Assembly (NCBI GenBank): GCA_015063805.1
Contig: SVTK01000015.1
Coordinates: 1-64,000, forward strand
Direction: 5' to 3'
Source of the DNA: Oscillospiraceae bacterium
Lineage (GTDB): Bacteria > Bacillota > Clostridia > Oscillospirales > CAG-272
Length of the DNA: 64,000 nt
Shown: positions 58,876-64,000 of the stretch, one piece after another
How the letters are laid out: every line of letters begins with the position of its first letter
How positions within the stretch are numbered: position 1 is the first letter of the stretch
Program-made: the position numbers and the translations under genes
Notes under the pieces: model-generated
Databases searched by the model: none
What the model was told of the DNA's origin: nothing
Seen by the model: the letters and a program-made list of their open reading frames with translations, nothing else

Positions 58876-59919
58876 ATGGCAATCATGTCAATTGCAGAAG
58901 CGCTGAAAGCAGCCATCGCAGAAGAAATGCGCAGAGATCCCAGCGTTTATGTCCTGGGAGAAGATGAAGATATTCCCGGAGGCATGGGAGGAGCATTTAC
59001 CGTAACCAAGGGAATTGGTGATGAATTCGGTAGACTTGAGAACATTAACGGTGAGATCAAAGAAGGCCGTTGCATCAACACGCCCATTTCCGAAATTATG
59101 ATCGCAGGCGTTTGTGTCGGGTCTGCAATGTACGGAATGCGGCCTGTAGCTGACCTACAGTATTGTGATTTCCTTTTTTGCATGATGGATCAGCTGGTCA
59201 ATCAGGCAGCTAAAATGCGATATATGTCCGGTGGAGCGCTTAGTGTTCCCATGGTAATGCGCTGTCCTTCCGGTGCAACCAACCGTGGTGCTCAGCACGC
59301 TCAAAGCCCTGAAACATATTTTGCTCATGTCCCGGGATTGAAGGTAATCTGTCCTTCTACCGCGTATGATGCCAAGGGAATGATGAAGCAGGCAATTCGA
59401 GACAACAATCCCGTTATTGTCTTCGAGCATAAACTGCTGTACGGCAGCAAGAGAAAGGAAGCCGGTGCACTCAATTCGTCCAGTGAGGTTCCAAGTGACG
59501 ATTATACCATTCCCTTCGGGAAAGCAGCTGTCCGCCGTGAAGGCAAGGATATCACCATAGTTGCTAATCTGCTGATGAGCTATCGCGCCCAGGAAGCGGC
59601 TGCCGAGTTGGAAAAAGAGGGGATCTCGTGCGAGATTATTGACCCGCGTTCGCTTCTCCCGTTTGACTATGAAACCGTTGTGGAATCGGTCAGAAAAACA
59701 GGCAAGCTGATGATTGTGCATGAGGACACTTATAACTGTGGCTGGGGTGCGCAGGTAGCTTCCTATTTTGCGGAACATGAAATTTTCCTGCTGGATGCAC
59801 CGATCGTTCGCGTTGCAGCGCTGGATACGCCTGTTCCCTTCTCCCCTGTGTTGGAGAATTATGTGATCCCTTCCAAAGATCGCATCGTAGAAGAAGCACG
59901 AAAGCTTGCAAAGCTTTGA
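58876..59919 (+). CDS. dehydrogenase E1 beta (acetoin/pyruvate type)
   Basis: A 347-residue beta subunit forming an alpha2beta2 E1 with the upstream protein. Landmarks are IAEEMRRDPSVYVLGEDE, NTPISEIMIAGVCVGSAMYGMRPVADLQYCDF and PGLKVICPSTAYDAKGMMKQAI, all standard for AcoB/PdhB. ATG 58876 has AAAGGAGG before it; a longer frame would overlap E1alpha. It follows E1alpha by 19 bases and precedes E2 by 15. Confidence 0.94.
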   Translation: MAIMSIAEALKAAIAEEMRRDPSVYVLGEDEDIPGGMGGAFTVTKGIGDEFGRLENINGEIKEGRCINTPISEIMIAGVCVGSAMYGMRPVADLQYCDFLFCMMDQLVNQAAKMRYMSGGALSVPMVMRCPSGATNRGAQHAQSPETYFAHVPGLKVICPSTAYDAKGMMKQAIRDNNPVIVFEHKLLYGSKRKEAGALNSSSEVPSDDYTIPFGKAAVRREGKDITIVANLLMSYRAQEAAAELEKEGISCEIIDPRSLLPFDYETVVESVRKTGKLMIVHEDTYNCGWGAQVASYFAEHEIFLLDAPIVRVAALDTPVPFSPVLENYVIPSKDRIVEEARKLAKL

Positions 59920-59934
59920 TTTGGAGGAAGAACT

Positions 59935-61083
59935 ATGTTGAAAACCGTAGTTATGCCTGCCGCAGGACAGACAACCGATGTCGCAACAGTTACCGAACTC
60001 AAGGTTGCTGTCGGTGATACAGTACGCAAAGGAGATGTACTCCTTGAAGTAGAGACCGATAAAGCGGTACTGCCAATCGAAAGCTTTGCACGCGGCGTTG
60101 TCGTGGAAATATTCGTCAATGAATCGGACACCATTGACGCAGGTTCGCCTCTGCTTTCCATCGGAGACGAAAATGACCTGAAAGCGGCTCAAGAAAAGCA
60201 ATCACCCTCTCCCGCCGCAATCCTCCGGACAAATGAAACAACAGAACCCGAAGAAGACGACTTTACCCCCATTCTTCCTCCCGAAACAATACCCCAAGCA
60301 CCCATTTCCACACGTTCGGCGCGTGTAAAAGCCATGCCCTCTGCCAAACAGGCGGCAGCCCAACTGGGAATCTCATTGGAGGAGCTCACGCCCGCCAACG
60401 GATTGTTCCTCAAAGTTTCCGATGTTAAACGGGCTGCGGAAGAAAAGCAATGCGAGGTTTCTGCCCCGGCAGAAATCAATGTTCCGCTGGGAAGAATGAG
60501 AACATCTCTTGCCCGTCGTTTAGATGCAAGCGCGAATATTCCCGCATTTACTGTGGGGATCTGCGCGGATGCGTCGGCATATCACACATTAGCAGAAGCC
60601 AATGCAGACATTACCCCCGCACATTACGTGATGCTTGCACTTTCCCATTTGGCCCTGCGATATCCGATTCTGCGCACGCGCAATGATGACATGAAACTGT
60701 CCGAATCCGATCTGCCCTGTATCGGCATGGCTGTATACGGTGAAAACGGAACTGTGGCATCGGTACTGGAAGATACAGCATTGTATAGCATTTCTGCGAT
60801 TGCCAAGCGTTGCGGCGAAAACCGAGCAGCCGTCCTTCGCGGAGACTTTTCTTCCGTTCGTCCCGCATCTGTTGTGGTGCACGATATGACCCAGTATGCT
60901 GTAAATATGTTCACCGCACCGGTCATTGCACCTTCTGTCGCTGCATTTGGCATTACTTATGCCAATCATCAAATCGCCGTTCACGGAAGCTTTGATATGC
61001 GTGTGGTAGAAGGTCATATCGGCGCATCGATCATGGCTGACCTGGAAAAGCTGCTCTCCACCCCTGTACTGATGCTGATGTAA
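59935..61083 (+). CDS. dihydrolipoamide acyltransferase E2, catalytic His replaced
   Basis: A 382-residue E2: one lipoyl domain (~1-78, lipoylated K43 in VETDKAV), a linker rich in Pro/Glu, an E3/E1-binding domain (~133-167, MPSAKQAAAQLGI...LKVSDVKRA) and an acyltransferase domain (~185-382), somewhat shorter than usual. The normally invariant DHRxxDG motif that supplies the catalytic His and Asp reads D354-M-R-V-V-E-G360, so the His is Met and the Asp is Glu. CoA-acyl transfer by the usual mechanism is therefore doubtful; the lipoyl shuttle could still work. Neighbouring subunits look intact. GGAGGAAG precedes the ATG. Confidence 0.88.
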   Translation: MLKTVVMPAAGQTTDVATVTELKVAVGDTVRKGDVLLEVETDKAVLPIESFARGVVVEIFVNESDTIDAGSPLLSIGDENDLKAAQEKQSPSPAAILRTNETTEPEEDDFTPILPPETIPQAPISTRSARVKAMPSAKQAAAQLGISLEELTPANGLFLKVSDVKRAAEEKQCEVSAPAEINVPLGRMRTSLARRLDASANIPAFTVGICADASAYHTLAEANADITPAHYVMLALSHLALRYPILRTRNDDMKLSESDLPCIGMAVYGENGTVASVLEDTALYSISAIAKRCGENRAAVLRGDFSSVRPASVVVHDMTQYAVNMFTAPVIAPSVAAFGITYANHQIAVHGSFDMRVVEGHIGASIMADLEKLLSTPVLMLM

Positions 61084-61085
61084 GC

Positions 61086-62444
61086 ATGGAGAACACCACA
61101 GAAATGAATATGAAATATGATTTGCTTGTGATTGGCGGCGGCCCGGGCGGGTATTCCGCCGCCGCTGCCGCGGCCAAAGCGGGGCTTTCCGTTTGTCTGT
61201 TTGAAAAAGATCGCATTGGCGGCACCTGTTTGCATCAAGGGTGCATTCCTACGAAATATTTGCTTGATCGGGCAGCTGCACTGGAGAAAATCCGTACCAT
61301 GACAAAAGCCGGTCTTCTGCGCAATGCGGGAGAGTTCTCATTCCGCGCAGTGATGCAAGAAAAGCAAGTCGTGATCGATCGACTCTGTACGGGCCTCGAG
61401 ACCATGCTCCAATCAAACAAAGTAAAAATCGTGAGGGGAGAAGCGCGATTCCGTGATAATAAAACCTTGATTTGCAATGGCGAGACATACACCGCTGACA
61501 ACATGATCATTGCCGCTGGCTCCTCGCCGATCAAACTTGGGTTTCGAGGGAGTGAGTTCTGCCTTGACAGCACAGAGGCACTGTCTCTGACCAAGGTGCC
61601 TCGTCGAATGTGTATTATTGGCGGTGGTGTAATCGGCCTGGAGCTTGGTTCGGCTTATATGGCCTACGGCTCATCCGTTCATATTGTAGAGCTTCAGGAT
61701 CGCTTGCTGGCAAATGAACTTCCTGAGGCCGCTGATTATCTTGTGCGCAAGCTGTCTGCGCGTGGAATGAATTTGCACACGTCAAGTACCGTAAAGGCTG
61801 TAGAGAAGGTTGGCAATGAATTTATCGTCCACACGAGTGCCGGCAAAATTGCAGCAGACGTTGTAGTATCCGCCATTGGCAGAAGAGCGAATTCCGGCGT
61901 GCTGGGAATTGAAAATACTGACATTCAAAGCGACAGCAGAGGCTGCATCGCCGTAAATGCACAGATGCAGACAACCGTTGACAGCATCTATGCCATTGGC
62001 GATATCGTCGGCGGATATATGCTTGCACATGCGGCATATGCTGAAGCCGATGTTGCCGTGGCAAACATCGCCGGCTCTGTCGGGAAAAGCGATCAGCATA
62101 TTATGCCGAGATGTATCTATACCATTCCACCATTTGCTGCAGTTGGCCTTACCCGTACCGGAGCCGAGGCAAAGGGATACTCTGTCACCGTGGGCCGTGC
62201 AGATTATCGCGCCAACGGTATGGCAGCCGCTGAGGGTGAGGACGGCTGTGTATTCGCCATATTGGATCAAAAAAGCCGCAAGTGTCTTGGCTTCTCCTGT
62301 ATTGGCGCAGGTGCACCGGAAATGATTAATGCAGCCTCCATTGCATTGGAGCGCGAGTACACCACAGACCACTGGCATCGCCTGATCGTCGCTCACCCCT
62401 CCCTTTCCGAATCACTTCGTGAAGCTGTCTTGGCAGCAAAATAA
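61086..62444 (+). CDS. lpdA: dihydrolipoyl dehydrogenase E3
   Basis: A 452-residue FAD-dependent disulfide oxidoreductase that reoxidises dihydrolipoyl-E2 with NAD. FAD site LLVIGGGPGGYSAAAAAAKAG, redox disulfide C48-C53 in GGTCLHQGCIPTK, NAD site CIIGGGVIGLELG, second FAD motif IYAIGDIVGG, and C-terminal active-site HPSLSE. No N-terminal lipoyl domain. The ATG at 61086 follows the E2 stop by two bases without a good ribosome site; ATGs at codons 7 and 9 are alternatives. It closes the E1a-E1b-E2-E3 operon. Confidence 0.94.
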   Translation: MENTTEMNMKYDLLVIGGGPGGYSAAAAAAKAGLSVCLFEKDRIGGTCLHQGCIPTKYLLDRAAALEKIRTMTKAGLLRNAGEFSFRAVMQEKQVVIDRLCTGLETMLQSNKVKIVRGEARFRDNKTLICNGETYTADNMIIAAGSSPIKLGFRGSEFCLDSTEALSLTKVPRRMCIIGGGVIGLELGSAYMAYGSSVHIVELQDRLLANELPEAADYLVRKLSARGMNLHTSSTVKAVEKVGNEFIVHTSAGKIAADVVVSAIGRRANSGVLGIENTDIQSDSRGCIAVNAQMQTTVDSIYAIGDIVGGYMLAHAAYAEADVAVANIAGSVGKSDQHIMPRCIYTIPPFAAVGLTRTGAEAKGYSVTVGRADYRANGMAAAEGEDGCVFAILDQKSRKCLGFSCIGAGAPEMINAASIALEREYTTDHWHRLIVAHPSLSESLREAVLAAK

Positions 62445-62565
62445 TCTTATTCTTGAACAATATTTTGGGGAGGCAAACGGTAATTGTCTCAAATTTGAAC
62501 TTCTGTTTTTAAGCTTCTTTTTTTCCATGTAAAATTATCCAATTGAATTTTTAAGGAGTAAAATT

Positions 62566-63555
62566 ATGAAAAAAATTTTAGCAATTCTATTTGCGGTATC
62601 TATGATTGTTTCCAGCATGGTTTTCTCTTCTTTAGCAGCTGAACCGGTAAACGTGATGCTGGACGCGGATAATGTAATATCCAGATACACGCTCAACCTT
62701 TGGGAAGAAAACGGCGGTTGGGGAAGATACAACGCTGCCGCTTTGTACGGATTCGCCTATATCAATGACGGCGAATACAGCGCAGGTCCCTGGGATACTG
62801 AAGGAAAAGACGCCAATAAAGCCGTTTCACAAAAATATGTTGCCGGCTACAGACGCAAGAGTGCTGCGAATGTTGACCTTAACGGTCAGGCAATGCCGGA
62901 GGGCGAGACTGGCTATGTGTTTATCACAGCAGGTATCAACTTTGATGTTCCTGTCAATGTTGATGTACTGAAACTGTATGTTGGTTCTGCTCCAGGATGT
63001 AATTTTCCCAGCTTTGATGTTGTCGTGGGATACCAAGCAAATACGGGCGATACAAAGCTGACCTGGAAAATCATCGGAACGGTAAACGACTTGTACACCG
63101 AAGGTACAAAGTATGACGATTATACGCGTTGCTTCGAGTTTGCATTTGACCCTACTGAAGTATGTGCATTTCAGATCGCATGCAAAACTGCGATCGATAA
63201 TGGCGGAGTAGACGGTACCGACGGTTCAACGAAGGCATTCGCAATTTCCGAAATTGAGATGTTCAAAACCGGTACGTATTCTTCTGCACCTGCAACCACT
63301 GCAGCACCCGCAACCACTGCAGCACCTGCAACCACTGCAGCACCCGCAACCACTGCAGCACCCGCAACCACTGCAGCACCCGCAACCACTGCAGCACCTG
63401 CAACCACTGCAACGCCTGAAACCACTGCAGCACCTGCAACCACTGCAGCGCCCACGACCTCACCCAGTACAGCTGACGGGACGGTTGTTGGTTTTGTCGT
63501 CGCAGCGGTGGCGCTGGCTGCCGTAATCGTCCTGCGCCGCCGTGTTCACGGTTAA
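62566..63555 (+). CDS. secreted surface protein with APATTA repeats and C-terminal anchor helix
   Basis: A 329-residue exported protein: signal peptide (~1-25, ending SSLAA), an extracellular domain (~26-240) with a discoidin-like, beta-rich character (WEENGGWGRYNAAALYG..., FDVPVNVDVLKLYVG), an APATTA repeat linker (~241-300) and a C-terminal SPSTADG motif, membrane helix and RRR tail. The anchor resembles a sortase-type signal with altered motif. The globular domain may bind carbohydrate; that is a guess from fold-like features. AAGGAG lies before the ATG. It is unlinked in function to the upstream dehydrogenase, which ends 121 bases earlier. Confidence 0.8.
   Translation: MKKILAILFAVSMIVSSMVFSSLAAEPVNVMLDADNVISRYTLNLWEENGGWGRYNAAALYGFAYINDGEYSAGPWDTEGKDANKAVSQKYVAGYRRKSAANVDLNGQAMPEGETGYVFITAGINFDVPVNVDVLKLYVGSAPGCNFPSFDVVVGYQANTGDTKLTWKIIGTVNDLYTEGTKYDDYTRCFEFAFDPTEVCAFQIACKTAIDNGGVDGTDGSTKAFAISEIEMFKTGTYSSAPATTAAPATTAAPATTAAPATTAAPATTAAPATTAAPATTATPETTAAPATTAAPTTSPSTADGTVVGFVVAAVALAAVIVLRRRVHG
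63286..63459 (+). repeat. 18-bp coding repeat (APATTA units)
   Basis: About nine 18-base units of the form GC(A/G)CC(C/T)GCAACCACTGCA encode APATTA, with one TPETTA variant. The third-position changes CCT/CCC alternate, so units are near but not fully identical and prone to copy-number change. Confidence 0.9.
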
Positions 63556-63637
63556 CCTTAGCGTCTAAAGTTGATTGACAAACGATACCCCAAAAATCAA
63601 AGATGTCTGTTTCTTTGAGAGAAAGGATAATTGGCAA

Positions 63638-64000
63638 ATGACAACAGTATATATTATCAGACACGGTGAGACCGATTTCAACCGCCTGTACCGTTTTATT
63701 GGAAGCACCGATCACCCGCTCAATGAACGCGGCATCGCACAGGCCGAAACACTGCGAGAACCGATGTCAAAATTTGCATTGGACCGTATCTATTCAAGCC
63801 CGCTGAAGCGAACCATGATGACTGCCGAACGGGTCAGAAACGGACGCGACCTTGAGATTATCGAAGCCCCCGGCCTCAGAGAAATCCACTGCGGTGCCTG
63901 GGAAGGTCTCAATCGCGAAGAAATTGAGGTGAAATGGCCCGGTGAGATCAATCTCTGGGAAAAGCACCCCCATTTGCTGCACATGGAAGGTGGAGAAACC
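63638..64000 (+). CDS. histidine phosphatase family protein (partial, runs off the window)
   Basis: The first 121 residues of a phosphoglycerate mutase-like histidine phosphatase. The catalytic RHG motif is TVYIIRHGETDFN (phospho-His H9), followed by SSPLKRTMMTAERV with the second conserved Arg, and EIHCGAWEGLNREE, a typical PhoE/CobC segment. The second catalytic His lies beyond the window. AAAGGA precedes the ATG by 10 bases. Substrate cannot be told; members act on sugar phosphates, phosphoserine or alpha-ribazole phosphate. Confidence 0.9.
   Translation, partial: MTTVYIIRHGETDFNRLYRFIGSTDHPLNERGIAQAETLREPMSKFALDRIYSSPLKRTMMTAERVRNGRDLEIIEAPGLREIHCGAWEGLNREEIEVKWPGEINLWEKHPHLLHMEGGET

Noticed and set aside
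63286..63459. Regular short repeats that might suggest a CRISPR array
   Set aside because: The 18-base units are contiguous, lack spacers and lie in frame, coding for APATTA.

Overview
The window is chromosomal DNA from an anaerobic, spore-forming Clostridia (Bacillota), most like a gut Oscillospirales/Ruminococcaceae lineage. The evidence is an alpha/beta-type small acid-soluble spore protein gene, a reverse rubrerythrin, the Firmicutes nusB-xseA-xseB-ispA-tlyA-nadK-argR-recN block, a 2-hydroxyacyl-CoA dehydratase/activase pair and APATTA/TTADP-type surface linkers. Most of the window is about 60% G+C by eye. Two parts differ: the far left (integrase, about 37%) and the right end after about 54.2 kb (about 45-50%). 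Promoters throughout match TTGACA-N16/17-TATAAT very well, and many of them fix translation starts, because the longest reading frame often begins inside or upstream of the promoter.

Left part (0-9.7 kb): a tyrosine recombinase at the edge of a mobile element; an rrf2-reverse rubrerythrin operon for oxidative stress; an MBOAT/AlgX-like pair in which the signature catalytic residues of both proteins appear to be missing; and a divergent five-gene operon (DUF2975, YozG-like HTH, three membrane proteins). From 21.95 kb down to 9.76 kb the minus strand is a long co-oriented housekeeping run: nusB, a TsaD-like gene, xseA, xseB, ispA, a PAP2-like gene, tlyA, nadK, argR, recN, ybaK, a 46-residue anchored peptide, argS, yebC and a HAD phosphatase. 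dxs, the spoIIIA genes and spo0A, which often accompany this block, are absent.

Middle (22-43 kb): a secreted GDSL hydrolase and DUF4358 lipoprotein, an FkbM methyltransferase, a small (p)ppGpp synthetase, pcrA-mutT, a low-G+C lipoprotein gene flanked by a 23-bp direct repeat, a degenerate ROK regulator with a sodium/solute symporter, tRNA-Leu(CAA), an acyl-CoA synthetase with an acyl carrier protein, a serpin, a FucO-type dehydrogenase, and a marR-controlled dehydratase/activase operon.

Right-middle (43-54 kb): AlaX, the spore protein, an RNA methyltransferase, a divergent S24 repressor/small HTH switch with four operator-like repeats, an ABC-F ATPase, an ECF sigma/anti-sigma-like pair and a zinc-ribbon/TPM pair. 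At 54.16 kb the 3' half of a tRNA-Pro-like gene, still followed by its terminator, marks a probable attachment-site scar. To its right lies the lower-G+C region: an endonuclease/exonuclease/phosphatase lipoprotein, a beta-lactamase-fold hydrolase, and a complete E1alpha-E1beta-E2-E3 2-oxoacid/acetoin dehydrogenase operon whose E2 lacks the catalytic His of the DHRxxDG motif. It ends with an APATTA-repeat surface protein and the start of a histidine phosphatase.

Strongest leads: the tRNA scar and island boundary; the doubly degenerate MBOAT/AlgX pair; the E2 without its catalytic His; the S24 operator array; the serpin with predicted P1 Lys; and the 46-residue peptide that is almost nothing but a cell-surface anchor.
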